DNA from: Psychromonas ossibalaenae ATCC BAA-1528
GTDB lineage: Bacteria > Pseudomonadota > Gammaproteobacteria > Enterobacterales > Psychromonadaceae
NCBI RefSeq assembly: GCF_000381745.1
Contig: NZ_KB906972.1
Coordinates: 62,001-126,000 of the forward strand
Reading direction: 5' to 3'
DNA: 64,000 nucleotides
Both the position numbers and the translations under genes were made by a program. A model generated the notes under the pieces. It did not search any database. It saw only the letters and a program-made list of their open reading frames with translations, and was not told the origin of the DNA. The first letter of the stretch is position 1. Each line of letters starts with the position of its first letter. Positions 9,406 to 18,126 of this stretch are shown one piece after another.

Positions 9406-9963
9406 TTATTTTTTGAATTCATTTAATGCTGAACCAGCATCTTCAAACTGCTGCAGCAGATCTTCTTCGCCGTCTTCATCTAACCAGCCAAGTTCTTTCA
9501 TGATTTCCTGATGACGCTGCATCTGTTTATTAACCCATGACTGATCGATTTGAGAAATAATTTCATCATTATCAAGCTGCTCAAGTAACTCATTCAGGCG
9601 ATCATCATTTTCAATTAAAGCCAGTTCTTTTTCCGGAGAAATTTTTGCTTCTACCTGGCTTTTAACTACCTTCACTTTCGGTTGATGCTGTACTTTTGGT
9701 GTTTCGGCAGGTGCTTTTTCTGCAATAACTAACGGTACCGCTTTCTGGCTGCCTATACGTTTTTCATTAACAGCCTGTTTAGCGTTCTTCTGCTGTGTCT
9801 GTTTTGATTCATTGGCATTGCGGGCTCCCGCTTTATTGCCTTTTAATTTACTTTTACGCTTTTTGTTGCGGGCTTCCTGCGCCTGTGAAGATGATTCTTT
9901 ACGCGGGCCTGTGTATTTTTCTTCTGAATTACCTGCGGTGCGGCTCTTTTTGGTACGGGACAT
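9406..9963 (-). CDS. yihI: Der GTPase-activating protein YihI
   Basis: YihI stimulates the GTPase of Der (EngA) and so affects 50S ribosome assembly. The 185-residue protein has the expected two-part layout. A very basic, Lys/Arg/Asn/Gln-rich N-terminal half starts MSRTKKSRTAG. The acidic C-terminal half contains ALIENDDRLNELLEQLDN, DQSWVN and HQEIMKELGWLD. It is the first gene of the minus-strand run with DUF2489, hemN and anmK. The ATG is preceded by a purine-rich AAAGG. Confidence 0.93.
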   Translation of the reverse strand: MSRTKKSRTAGNSEEKYTGPRKESSSQAQEARNKKRKSKLKGNKAGARNANESKQTQQKNAKQAVNEKRIGSQKAVPLVIAEKAPAETPKVQHQPKVKVVKSQVEAKISPEKELALIENDDRLNELLEQLDNDEIISQIDQSWVNKQMQRHQEIMKELGWLDEDGEEDLLQQFEDAGSALNEFKK

Positions 9964-10112
9964 AACAATTACCTTTCATTGTTGTTTATTCAAATGTGCT
10001 TTTGAGTGCTGCTAGGCAAAATAAAACTGCATTTGTACTCTTTATTAAGTGTTAATTAGTGAATTTATAAAGTGCGCACAATAGCAGATCTGAGAGTGTT
10101 TAAAAAGCGTAT

Positions 10113-10144
10113 AAAAAAGGCGCTTCAATTAACAAAGCGCCTTT
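10113..10144 (-). terminator. Intrinsic terminator of the cytochrome c4 gene
   Basis: Arms AAAGGCGCTT (10116-10125) and AAGCGCCTTT (10135-10144) form a GC-rich stem. On the minus strand the 3' arm runs into a T tract (A-run at 10113-10118 on the plus strand). It lies 25 bp beyond the cytochrome stop. Confidence 0.85.
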
Positions 10145-10169
10145 CTAAAGTCTGCTGTAAGAATCGCTG

Positions 10170-10772
10170 TTAATGCAGAGCTGAGATGTAGTGAGAAAGC
10201 AGCTCAATATCTTTATCTGTCAGTTTAGCGGCTACGTCAACCATCATGCCGTTGACATCATTATCACGTGCTTTACTGCGGAATTTTTCCAGCTGTGTTT
10301 TTAAGTACGCCGGATGCTGATTAGAAATTTTAGGGAATTTAGCCAGTTCCAGGCCGTTACCACGCGGACCGTGGCAAGCTGTGCAAGCTGGAATCTGACG
10401 CTCGATATCACCGCCCATATAAAGTTTTTGTCCAGCTTCTACTATTTCCGGTTTTACTGTTTCTGGTGTCGGTGCCTGACTTGAATAGAAAGCAGCAAGA
10501 TCTTTGATATCCTGGTCTGAAAATGCCATTACCATACCCGCCATAATCGGGTCATTTCGTGTGCCGCTTTTGAATTCTTGTAACTGCTTTTCCAGGTAGC
10601 TTGTATGCTGCCCGGCTATTTTAGGATAAAGGTCTGATGGGCTGTTTCCATCGGTGCCGTGACATGCAATACAAGTCACTGATTTTGCTTTGCCTGCTTC
10701 AATATTACCTTGTGCTTGTACGGAAGAAGAAAAACAAAATACGGCAAATAATGTCACTAATAATTTATTCAT
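10170..10772 (-). CDS. Dihaem cytochrome c4
   Basis: A periplasmic electron carrier with two class I c-type haem domains, generally thought to feed terminal oxidases. The 200-residue precursor has a signal peptide ending near VQA (residue 20). Two haem motifs are visible: C34-I-A-C37-H38 and C130-T-A-C133-H134. Methionines suited as distal ligands follow in each half (MAGMVMAFSDQD and NGMMVDVAAKLTD). The tandem-domain architecture and length fit cytochrome c4. It is divergent from engB, an arrangement common in related genomes. Confidence 0.94.
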   Translation of the reverse strand: MNKLLVTLFAVFCFSSSVQAQGNIEAGKAKSVTCIACHGTDGNSPSDLYPKIAGQHTSYLEKQLQEFKSGTRNDPIMAGMVMAFSDQDIKDLAAFYSSQAPTPETVKPEIVEAGQKLYMGGDIERQIPACTACHGPRGNGLELAKFPKISNQHPAYLKTQLEKFRSKARDNDVNGMMVDVAAKLTDKDIELLSHYISALH

Positions 10773-10880
10773 AACTATCCATTTATTTCTTAAAGTATGT
10801 TAACTCAAGCATGCTACAATGAGCGCCAAATAAAACAGGTGTAGTTTACACAAGTTTAATAAAAGTAACAATTTTGCTAC

Positions 10881-11573
10881 ATGAGTAAAGCGAGGCATAT
10901 CTTGGAATTTCAAAAAATACATTTTCAAAAAGCGCACTTTTTAATTAGTGCACCGGATATTCGTCATTTGGATAAACATTTACCACCTGAAAGCGGTATC
11001 GAAATCGCTTTTGCAGGGCGTTCAAATGCAGGTAAATCTAGTGCATTAAACCGCTTAACTCGTCAAAAAAGTTTAGCGAGAACCAGTAAAACACCTGGTC
11101 GTACGCAGCTGATTAATGTTTTTGAAATTGAAGAAGGTAAACGTTTAATCGACTTGCCGGGTTATGGCTTTGCTAAAGTACCGCTTGCAATGAAATTAAA
11201 GTGGCAGAAGTCGTTAGGTGAATATTTACAAGAGCGTGAATCATTAAAAGGCCTGGTGGTATTGATGGACATTCGTCACCCTTTTAAAGATCTGGATCAG
11301 CAGCTTATTTACTGGGCGATTGATGCGGATATTCCGGTACTTGCTTTATTAACCAAGGCGGATAAATTAAAACAGGGCGCCCGTAAAGCAACTTTATTAA
11401 AGATGCGTGAAGAGGCGAAAAATTTTGAAGGTGATGTACAGGTTGAGCTGTTTTCTTCTTTAAAAGGTTTCGGTGTTGATATCTTAGAGCGGAAAATAGC
11501 CGGCTGGTATGCTCTGGATGACCTGGTCGATGAAAACCTGTTAGATGCAGAGCAGGACGAAGAAACCGAATAA
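10881..11573 (+). CDS. engB: Ribosome biogenesis GTPase EngB (YihA/YsxC)
   Basis: An essential GTPase of 50S assembly. G motifs are clear: G1 [10 protein letters not shown]2 region [13 protein letters not shown]3 DLPGYGF and G4 TKAD. The rest follows EngB closely ([16 protein letters not shown]). The length (230 residues from ATG) exceeds the usual 205-220. A TTG at 10902 preceded by GCGAGG would give 223 residues and a more typical N-terminus, so the exact start is uncertain. The C-terminus is acidic. An intrinsic terminator follows at once. Confidence 0.95.
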   Translation: MSKARHILEFQKIHFQKAHFLISAPDIRHLDKHLPPESGIEIAFAGRSNAGKSSALNRLTRQKSLARTSKTPGRTQLINVFEIEEGKRLIDLPGYGFAKVPLAMKLKWQKSLGEYLQERESLKGLVVLMDIRHPFKDLDQQLIYWAIDADIPVLALLTKADKLKQGARKATLLKMREEAKNFEGDVQVELFSSLKGFGVDILERKIAGWYALDDLVDENLLDAEQDEETE

Positions 11574-11590
11574 ATGTTATAAGCGATACA

Positions 11591-11614
11591 AAACCTCCGT
11601 AAGGAGGTTTTTTT
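11591..11614 (+). terminator. Intrinsic terminator after engB
   Basis: Stem AAACCTCC / GGAGGTTT with loop GTAA, followed by seven T. It separates engB from the convergent sensor kinase. Confidence 0.92.
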
Positions 11615-11638
11615 GTTTCAGCCGGTCAGAAAAACAGC

Positions 11639-13621
11639 CTATGAATCCATATTCGCTTTATAAGGGATACTTATTTCAAAGTGGCAGCCCTGTTCTCCTA
11701 AGATATATTGAATATCGCCTTTAAAGAGTTGGTTGACGATATTATATACAATATGCGTACCTAAACCACTGCCTCCTGAGCCGCGTTTTGAGGTGACAAA
11801 GGGATCAAAAATACGATCTGCAATTTCATCGGGAATACCTTTACCCGTATCCCGATAATTCAGATGCAGTATATTTTCTTCGAGTTTCAGTTCGATATAA
11901 ATTTCACGTAGGCCTTCCCAGTCTTCAAAACCGTGGATCAATGAATTGAGAATAAGGTTGGAATATATCTGTACAAAACTTCCCGGGAAGCTGTAGATAG
12001 AAAGATCTTCCGGGCATTCGATAAATACCTGGCAGCGGGACTGTTTAAGCTTATGTTTAAGTGAAGTGACTACCTGATCAACATTTTCTGCTAATTTAAA
12101 GGTATAACAAGCTTCACTGGACTGGTCTACTGCTACCTGTTTGAAACTGCTGATTAAGTCAGCTGCTCGTTTCAGATTGCCGTTTAATAAACGTCCAGAC
12201 TCGGTTAAACGGACAATTAACTCTTCAACATAACTACGTGACAGACTATTGCTGGTGAGTTTGTTTTTCAGCGTATCGATCTCTTCCTGCAGGAATGATG
12301 CTGCCGTGACACTGATGCCGATCGGTGTATTAATTTCATGGGCAACGCCCGCTACCAGTCCGCCTAATGATGCCATTTTTTCTGACTCAACCAGGGTCTG
12401 CTGGGTGCGTTTCAACTGCTCTAATGTATGGGTGATCTGCTGATTACTCTGGGTTAATGCGGCTGTACGTATATTTACTTTCTCTTCAAGCTGATCATTA
12501 AGCTCTTTAATCTCAAATTCAACCTGTTTCTGCGGGGTAATATCGTGCCCGAAGCCGATTAAGTATTTGATATTCATACCTTCATAAAATGCAGAGAAGG
12601 TCCATAAAAGTGTATTAATTTCACCCATCTGGTCGTGCATATCAATTTCGATACCGTGGATGGCTTCATTTTGAGTGAGTTTATTAAGCAGTTCTTCCTT
12701 GCGGTCTTCAAGAACGAAGATATCCAGCCAGTTTTTCTGATTCAGTTCTTCCTGACTGTAACCGGTTAAAATAACAGCCGCCGGGTTGATCGTTGATATT
12801 TTAAAATTGCTGTCTAGACAGCAGATAACCGTACTTGATGAATTGATAATGGTTGCAGAAAAATCACGCTCCTGCTGCAGCTCTTCAATTGCAATCTCTT
12901 TATCGGTAAGCTCGGCAACGATTCTTTTCTGCATTTTATTAAGCAGATAGACCAGTTCATCAAGTTCATCACTGGAAGAAGATATATGATGATTACGACC
13001 GTCTAAAATAAGATCTTTGTTATGGGTGCTGAGTTTTATATTACGTGTATACAGAGCAATTTTATTAACATGGCGGATCACCATATAATAGATAATAAAC
13101 AGAATACAGATCGAAACCACCATGGTTTTGATGGTTTGACTGACCAGGATAAGCAGTGATTTTTCTATTAAGCGGTCGTAAACTTTTTCTAATGATGCGG
13201 CAACAAATAGAGTGCCGACAACCTCGCCCTGATAAGTCAGATCAAACTTTTTACTGATATCAAATTTTTCTTTTAATGTGCCTTGCTCAATTAACGGTAC
13301 TTCGGTATTACCTAAAACTTCATGAATCAATACATACTGCATGTCGGACAGATTCATAATACCTTCAATCTGAATTTGAATCTGTTCTTCATCAAGATTC
13401 CATAAACTGGCCGCCATCGGCTGCAGGAAACTGGATTCAATCTGATCTATGCTTGCCTCAATTTTGCCGACATCCTGCTGGAAATCCCACATTAACTGAA
13501 TAAGGGTGATAATAATTGCCAGCGCGCTGCTACATAGAAGGATATAAGAAAGTAGGCGGTTAGAGAGGCTATTCCTTATTTTTAATGGTTTAAAAAGTGA
13601 AAAAATTTTTTTTGTTTTCAT
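11639..13621 (-). CDS. Orphan PAS-containing sensor histidine kinase
   Basis: A 660-residue inner-membrane kinase (numbering from the ATG at 13621). It has TM1 at about 23-45, a periplasmic sensing domain at about 46-157, and TM2 at about 158-182. A HAMP-like linker, a PAS domain (about 256-370) and a coiled coil follow. The dimerisation box is VAGVAHEINTPIG with phospho-acceptor H428. The ATPase domain has NLILNSLIHG (N box), DTGKGIPDEIADRIFDPF (G1/F) and GGSGLGTHIV (G2). No response regulator lies beside it. An alternative ATG at 13669 has a GAGAG upstream, so the start is uncertain. The signal sensed is unknown. The HxxN-type box resembles kinases related to the RsbU/PAS group, but this is only a resemblance. 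Confidence 0.9.
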   Translation of the reverse strand: MKTKKIFSLFKPLKIRNSLSNRLLSYILLCSSALAIIITLIQLMWDFQQDVGKIEASIDQIESSFLQPMAASLWNLDEEQIQIQIEGIMNLSDMQYVLIHEVLGNTEVPLIEQGTLKEKFDISKKFDLTYQGEVVGTLFVAASLEKVYDRLIEKSLLILVSQTIKTMVVSICILFIIYYMVIRHVNKIALYTRNIKLSTHNKDLILDGRNHHISSSSDELDELVYLLNKMQKRIVAELTDKEIAIEELQQERDFSATIINSSSTVICCLDSNFKISTINPAAVILTGYSQEELNQKNWLDIFVLEDRKEELLNKLTQNEAIHGIEIDMHDQMGEINTLLWTFSAFYEGMNIKYLIGFGHDITPQKQVEFEIKELNDQLEEKVNIRTAALTQSNQQITHTLEQLKRTQQTLVESEKMASLGGLVAGVAHEINTPIGISVTAASFLQEEIDTLKNKLTSNSLSRSYVEELIVRLTESGRLLNGNLKRAADLISSFKQVAVDQSSEACYTFKLAENVDQVVTSLKHKLKQSRCQVFIECPEDLSIYSFPGSFVQIYSNLILNSLIHGFEDWEGLREIYIELKLEENILHLNYRDTGKGIPDEIADRIFDPFVTSKRGSGGSGLGTHIVYNIVNQLFKGDIQYILGEQGCHFEISIPYKANMDS

Positions 13622-13824
13622 TCTTAAAAATCCGAGTCGTATACAAACATAATTGATGGAGTTTGCCATAAGCAAAGCTCTCTCCCTACCGCTGTGCGCT
13701 TAAAATGCTATCAATAGCTAATAATTGCATGAGAAAAGCGTCACTTAATTCTATGTTAGCGTAAGCTTGATTTTTTGTGGAATTTCTATTTAACTCTATT
13801 TTTCTCTTTTAACAGGCCGCTGCC

Positions 13825-15876
13825 ATGAATAACACCGAAAAATTAAGTATTAACCAAACCGATGGTCTACCTTTATTTAGCCAGATACTGCCGGAGCAGA
13901 TAGTTCCTGCTGTGACACAGGCAATTGAAAATAATAAGGCACTGATTGAAAAAACACTCGCAACGGATATTCCTTTTACCTGGAATAATTTTATTAATGT
14001 CTTAGATGAAGCTGATGATCATTTAGGTAAATTATGGTCTCCGGTTTCGCACATGAATGCAGTTGTTAGTAATGATCCGCTTCGCGAAGCGCACGATGCT
14101 TGTCTATCTTTATTTGCTGAGTACGGAACCTTTGTCGGCCAGCATAAAGGTTTGTATCAAGCTTACCTTAGCATAGCCGAAAGTGAACAGTTTGCCTGTT
14201 TAAAAACAGAACAGAAAAAAGTGATTAATGATGCACTGCGTGATTTTAAATTAGCTGGCATTGCTTTATCTGACGAAAAGAAAAAACGCTACGGTGAAAT
14301 TAAGCAGCAGCTTGCTCAGCTGCAGTCACAATTTAGTAATAACGTGATGGATGCTACCTTAGCGTGGAGTAAATTAATTACTGACGTTAATGAATTAGCC
14401 GGTTTACCAGAGAATGCAGTTGCCGCCGCCGAGCAGGCTGCTCAGGAAAAAGAGCTGCAGGGATACTTGTTAACATTAGAGTTTCCTAGTTACCTGCCGG
14501 TTATTACTTACGCTAAAAACCGTTCCCTGCGCGAAGAGGTCTATACTGCGTTTTCAACACGCGCATCGGATCAGGGGCCGAATGCAGGGGAGTTTGATAA
14601 CTCCGATATTATTGACCAGGTTTTAGCATTACGTCATGAATTAGCTTTACTGCTGGATTTTTCTGATTTTAGTGAATACAGCTTAGCGACGAAGATGGCC
14701 GAAAATCCGGATCAGGTGATTACATTTTTAACCGAGCTGGCTGAAAAATCCCGTCCACAGGCACTGCAGGAACGAGATCAGGTTTTAGCTTTTGCTAAAC
14801 AGATGGATAATATTGAGGAGCTGCAGGCCTGGGATCTGAGTTATTATTCGGAGCAGCTGAAACAACATCGTTATGCAATTTCAGATGAAGCGCTGCGCCC
14901 GTATTTCCCGGAAAATAAAGCTGTCAGCGGCTTGTTTGCTGTGGTTAAACGTCTGTTTGGTCTGACTATTAAAGAGTCTTTTGATTTTGACCGCTGGCAT
15001 GAAGATGTACGTTTTTTCCATATTTATGATCAGAAGCAGACTCACCTTGGTAGTTTTTATCTGGATCTCTATGCCCGTGCTCACAAACGCGGCGGGGCGT
15101 GGATGAATGACTGCCGGGTACGTCGTCGTTTAGTTAATGGAGAACTACAGCTGCCGGTTGCTTACTTAACCTGTAATTTCACTAAACCGGTTGGTGATAA
15201 ACCCGCATTATTCAGTCATGATGAAGTGATCACTCTATTCCATGAATTTGGTCATGGTCTTCACCATATGCTCAGTAAAATTGAGTCTTCGGCGGTATCG
15301 GGTATTAACGGTGTGCCGTGGGATGCAGTGGAGCTGCCGAGTCAGTTTTTAGAAAACTGGTGCTGGGAGCCGCAGGCATTAGCACTGATTTCCGGACACG
15401 TGGACAGCGGTGAAACACTGCCCGCGGAATTACTTGAAAAAATGCTGGCTGCCAAAAATTATAACAGCGCATTAATGATGGTGCGTCAGTTAGAGTTTTC
15501 ATTGTTTGATTTTGTATTACATCATCAATACAAACCGGAACTGGGCTCACAGGTACAGTCTGTATTAAGTGATATTCGTGCGAAAGTCGCGGTGATCACA
15601 CCGCCGGAATTTAACCGCTTTCAGCATAGCTTCAGTCATATTTTTGCCGGCGGTTATGCGGCCGGATATTATAGTTACAAATGGGCTGAAGTTTTATCTG
15701 CGGATGCTTTTTCTCGTTTTGAAGAGCTGGGTATTTTTAATGCAGAAACCGGGCAGGAATTTTTACAGGCGATCCTTGAAAAAGGCGGCAGTGAAGAGCC
15801 GATGGTTTTGTTTAAAGACTTTATGGGGCGTGAACCAAAGATTGATGCCCTGTTACGTCATTGCGGCATCCAATAA
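13825..15876 (+). CDS. prlC: Oligopeptidase A (M3 metallopeptidase)
   Basis: A cytosolic zinc peptidase that degrades short peptides, including cleaved signal peptides. The 683-residue length is standard. The zinc motif is H473-E-F-G-H477 in LFHEFGHGLHHML, and the family sequence GINGVPWDAVELPSQF LENW (two adjoining motifs) follows. The N-terminus LPLFSQILPEQIVPAV is typical of PrlC. It is monocistronic, divergent from the sensor kinase and followed by a hairpin shared with cobO. Confidence 0.97.
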   Translation: MNNTEKLSINQTDGLPLFSQILPEQIVPAVTQAIENNKALIEKTLATDIPFTWNNFINVLDEADDHLGKLWSPVSHMNAVVSNDPLREAHDACLSLFAEYGTFVGQHKGLYQAYLSIAESEQFACLKTEQKKVINDALRDFKLAGIALSDEKKKRYGEIKQQLAQLQSQFSNNVMDATLAWSKLITDVNELAGLPENAVAAAEQAAQEKELQGYLLTLEFPSYLPVITYAKNRSLREEVYTAFSTRASDQGPNAGEFDNSDIIDQVLALRHELALLLDFSDFSEYSLATKMAENPDQVITFLTELAEKSRPQALQERDQVLAFAKQMDNIEELQAWDLSYYSEQLKQHRYAISDEALRPYFPENKAVSGLFAVVKRLFGLTIKESFDFDRWHEDVRFFHIYDQKQTHLGSFYLDLYARAHKRGGAWMNDCRVRRRLVNGELQLPVAYLTCNFTKPVGDKPALFSHDEVITLFHEFGHGLHHMLSKIESSAVSGINGVPWDAVELPSQFLENWCWEPQALALISGHVDSGETLPAELLEKMLAAKNYNSALMMVRQLEFSLFDFVLHHQYKPELGSQVQSVLSDIRAKVAVITPPEFNRFQHSFSHIFAGGYAAGYYSYKWAEVLSADAFSRFEELGIFNAETGQEFLQAILEKGGSEEPMVLFKDFMGREPKIDALLRHCGIQ

Positions 15877-15893
15877 ATAATTATTATTAATAG

Positions 15894-15921
15894 TCAGGAA
15901 GTGCCTTATAGCGCTTCCTGA
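15894..15921. terminator. Inverted repeat between convergent prlC and cobO
   Basis: TCAGGAAGTGC and GCGCTTCCTGA form an 11-pair stem (one G-T pair) with loop CTTATA. No immediate T tract follows, but a T run lies 12 bp further on. It probably ends both transcripts. Confidence 0.6.
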
Positions 15922-15938
15922 TTAATCTGACTTTTTTG

Positions 15939-16535
15939 CTACCATTCAATACCGGCCTGCGCTTTTACGCCGGCTTTAAAGGCATGTTTTTCATTTAGAA
16001 TCATGCTGTAGGTATCTACTGCATCGATCAGCTCCTGTTTAGGCCCGCGTCCCGTTAACACCACATTCATTTTTTCCGGACGATTTTTTAAAGCATCTAA
16101 AGTCGGCTGAATATCTAAATACTGATATTTGAACATATAAGTGATCTCGTCAAGAATCACTAACTGGTACTGTTCATCCGCTAATAGAGCTTGAGCTTTT
16201 GCCCATGCCTTTTCTGCGCTCTTAATATCCTGTTCTTTATCTTGTGTTTCCCAGGTGAAACCATCCCCCATGGCAAACCAGTCAACATTTTCATGGCTGC
16301 TGAAGAACAGTTCTTCACCGGTTGACATAGAGCCCTTTAAAAATTGTACTACGGCAACTTTATGACCATGACCAAGTGAGCGGGCTAACATACCAAATGC
16401 TGAACTGCTTTTACCTTTACCCGGTCCGGCTAGTAAAATGGAGACACCGCGTTCCTGATCTGCAGCTGCTATTTTCTGGTCTTGTTTCTCTTTGACTGCT
16501 TTCATTTTTTTAAGATGCTTTTCATCTGTTGTCAT
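15939..16535 (-). CDS. cobO: Cob(I)yrinic acid a,c-diamide adenosyltransferase
   Basis: CobO/BtuR transfers the adenosyl group of ATP to cob(I)alamin or its precursors. The 198-residue product has the P-loop GPGKGKSSSAFG, VVQFLKG, LVILDEITYMFKY (Walker B-like) and VVLTGRGPKQELIDAVD, and ends AGIEW as in BtuR proteins. The ATG at 16535 has GGGGC upstream and gives the usual basic N-terminal arm; the track upstream contains the nhaA terminator. It acts in the same pathway as cbiB and cobC, 11 kb away. Confidence 0.95.
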   Translation of the reverse strand: MTTDEKHLKKMKAVKEKQDQKIAAADQERGVSILLAGPGKGKSSSAFGMLARSLGHGHKVAVVQFLKGSMSTGEELFFSSHENVDWFAMGDGFTWETQDKEQDIKSAEKAWAKAQALLADEQYQLVILDEITYMFKYQYLDIQPTLDALKNRPEKMNVVLTGRGPKQELIDAVDTYSMILNEKHAFKAGVKAQAGIEW

Positions 16536-16550
16536 TGTTTCTGCCCCTAT

Positions 16551-16576
16551 AAAAAAGCCTGCGTAATGCAGGCTTT
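16551..16576 (-). terminator. Intrinsic terminator of nhaA
   Basis: AAAGCCTGC / GCAGGCTTT with loop GTAAT. On the minus strand it is followed by TTTTTT. It lies 28 bp after the nhaA stop and only 16 bp before the cobO start, so the cobO leader is either very short or contains this hairpin. Confidence 0.88.
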
Positions 16577-16603
16577 GAAATATCATATTAGCTTACTTTA
16601 TGA

Positions 16604-17902
16604 TTATGCATCAATGGGCTTAGTGCGTACTAAAATAATGTAGCCGATAATACCGGAGATGAGGGACGCTACAAATACAGCCACTTTTGCAATAACTTGG
16701 TGTTGTGGGTCAGCAAAGGCAAGGTCGGTAATAAATAGCGACATGGTAAAACCAATACCTGCTAAGAAACCTGCGCCAATAACATGTGACCAAGTGACTC
16801 CTGTCGGTAAAGAGCCCCATTTAAGCGCTATTAGTAGTTTTGTAAACAGGAATATACCAAGTGGCTTACCAATAACTAAACCTGCTGCGATACCTAGCAC
16901 TATTGGGTTAGTTAACTCATTAAGCATGCTGCTGTCGATAATTACACCTGCATTACCTAGCGCGAAAACCGGTACAATAAATAGAGTTGCGATTGGGTGC
17001 AGAGCCTCTTCTTTTAGTTGTAGAGGATTGGCTGCCTGAAAGCTTACTGCTTTGATTTTTTTCAATGTTTTAATGGCATGCTTAGTTAATACATCCTTCT
17101 CACAGTGACGGTCAATCTCTAGGTCATTTAACAATGCCTTGGTTTGATCAAGATAACTGTCCATGGATATTTCACGGCGTGAAGGGATTGTGAAGGCGAC
17201 GGCTACACCAGCAACTGTTGCGTGTACGCCCGATGCTAAGAAACTAATCCAGACAATGACTAGACCGATTGAGTAATAAAAGAGCGGACTGCGGACACCG
17301 CTGCGGTTAGCAATACCTAAAATAACTAAACCAGCTAAACCAACCATCAATTCATTAACGAAAATCTGTTCGGTATAGAAAATGGCAATAACAATAACCG
17401 CCATTAAATCATCACCAATCGCTAAAGCGGATAAGAATACTTTCAGTGTAACGGGAACTCGACTGCCGACGATCGCAAGTACGCCAAGAGCGAAAGCGAT
17501 GTCCGTTGCCATTGGAATGCCCCAACCATTTGCGGTCGGTAATCCAGCATTCAATACATAATAGATACCTGCGGGTAAGATAACACCACCTAGTGCGGCA
17601 AACAGCGGTAATGCTGCTTTTTGCGGACTTGATAGCTCGCCGTCTAATAATTCTCTTTTTATTTCCAAACCAATGAAAAAGAAGAAGATCGCCATTAAAA
17701 ATTCATTGGCAATTTTATGCAGATTGATTTGATTTACTTTGTCGCTGAAGCCTGAAGAAACTTCCCACAGGGTGTTGTGCCAAACAGCATAGTAATGTTC
17801 GGGTGCAATATTAGCCCATAGTAGTGCAATTGTTGCAGCAATAACTAATAAAACCCCACCCGTTATAGGGCTATGTAGCCAGTGCCATTTATGTGAACTC
17901 AT
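16604..17902 (-). CDS. nhaA: Na+/H+ antiporter NhaA
   Basis: An inner-membrane antiporter that expels Na+ in exchange for H+. About twelve hydrophobic segments are visible. Key residues are kept: D134 in PMATDIAFALG and the D164-D165 pair in LAIGDDLMAVIV, equivalent to the Asp pair of E. coli NhaA. The N-terminal NEFLMAIFFFFIGLEIKREL is typical. At 432 residues it is about 45 longer than E. coli NhaA. The extra length lies in a hydrophilic middle loop (SYLDQTKALLNDLEIDRHC and onwards), as in a known longer subtype. Tandem palindromes lie upstream in the divergent region. Confidence 0.97.
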   Translation of the reverse strand: MSSHKWHWLHSPITGGVLLVIAATIALLWANIAPEHYYAVWHNTLWEVSSGFSDKVNQINLHKIANEFLMAIFFFFIGLEIKRELLDGELSSPQKAALPLFAALGGVILPAGIYYVLNAGLPTANGWGIPMATDIAFALGVLAIVGSRVPVTLKVFLSALAIGDDLMAVIVIAIFYTEQIFVNELMVGLAGLVILGIANRSGVRSPLFYYSIGLVIVWISFLASGVHATVAGVAVAFTIPSRREISMDSYLDQTKALLNDLEIDRHCEKDVLTKHAIKTLKKIKAVSFQAANPLQLKEEALHPIATLFIVPVFALGNAGVIIDSSMLNELTNPIVLGIAAGLVIGKPLGIFLFTKLLIALKWGSLPTGVTWSHVIGAGFLAGIGFTMSLFITDLAFADPQHQVIAKVAVFVASLISGIIGYIILVRTKPIDA

Positions 17903-18019
17903 TAATGCTCCTAAAAATAATCGTGAAAAATATGGTATATACTTTATTTTTAGAGCACCTCATTTTGTGCTCTAATAATCGTAATCTACAATGTTTTGAT
18001 TCAATAATGAAGCAAGTTT

Positions 18020-18061
18020 GTGACATTTTAGGTCAAGAACGTGACATTTTAGGTCACGAAC
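18020..18061. repeat. Two tandem 21-bp units, each with a TGAC-N7-GTCA palindrome
   Basis: Units 18020-18040 and 18041-18061 differ at a single position. Each holds TGACATTTTAGGTCA, an inverted repeat with 4-bp arms (6-bp CGTGAC/GTCACG in the second unit). Phasing of 21 bp is two helical turns, so two bound dimers would face the same side. They lie between divergent nhaA (118 bp away) and the DUF945 gene (66 bp away). This looks like an operator; the regulator is not identified. Confidence 0.6.
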
Positions 18062-18126
18062 TCAGTTGCAATAGGCTTTCAGACTGTATTGTATTTTCAG
18101 TTAATTTTCATCAGATTGGGTAAAAA

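Noticed and set aside
17893..18123. 76-codon plus-strand frame between nhaA and the DUF945 gene
   Set aside because: It overlaps the nhaA start and covers the palindromic repeats; no ribosome binding site or family likeness.
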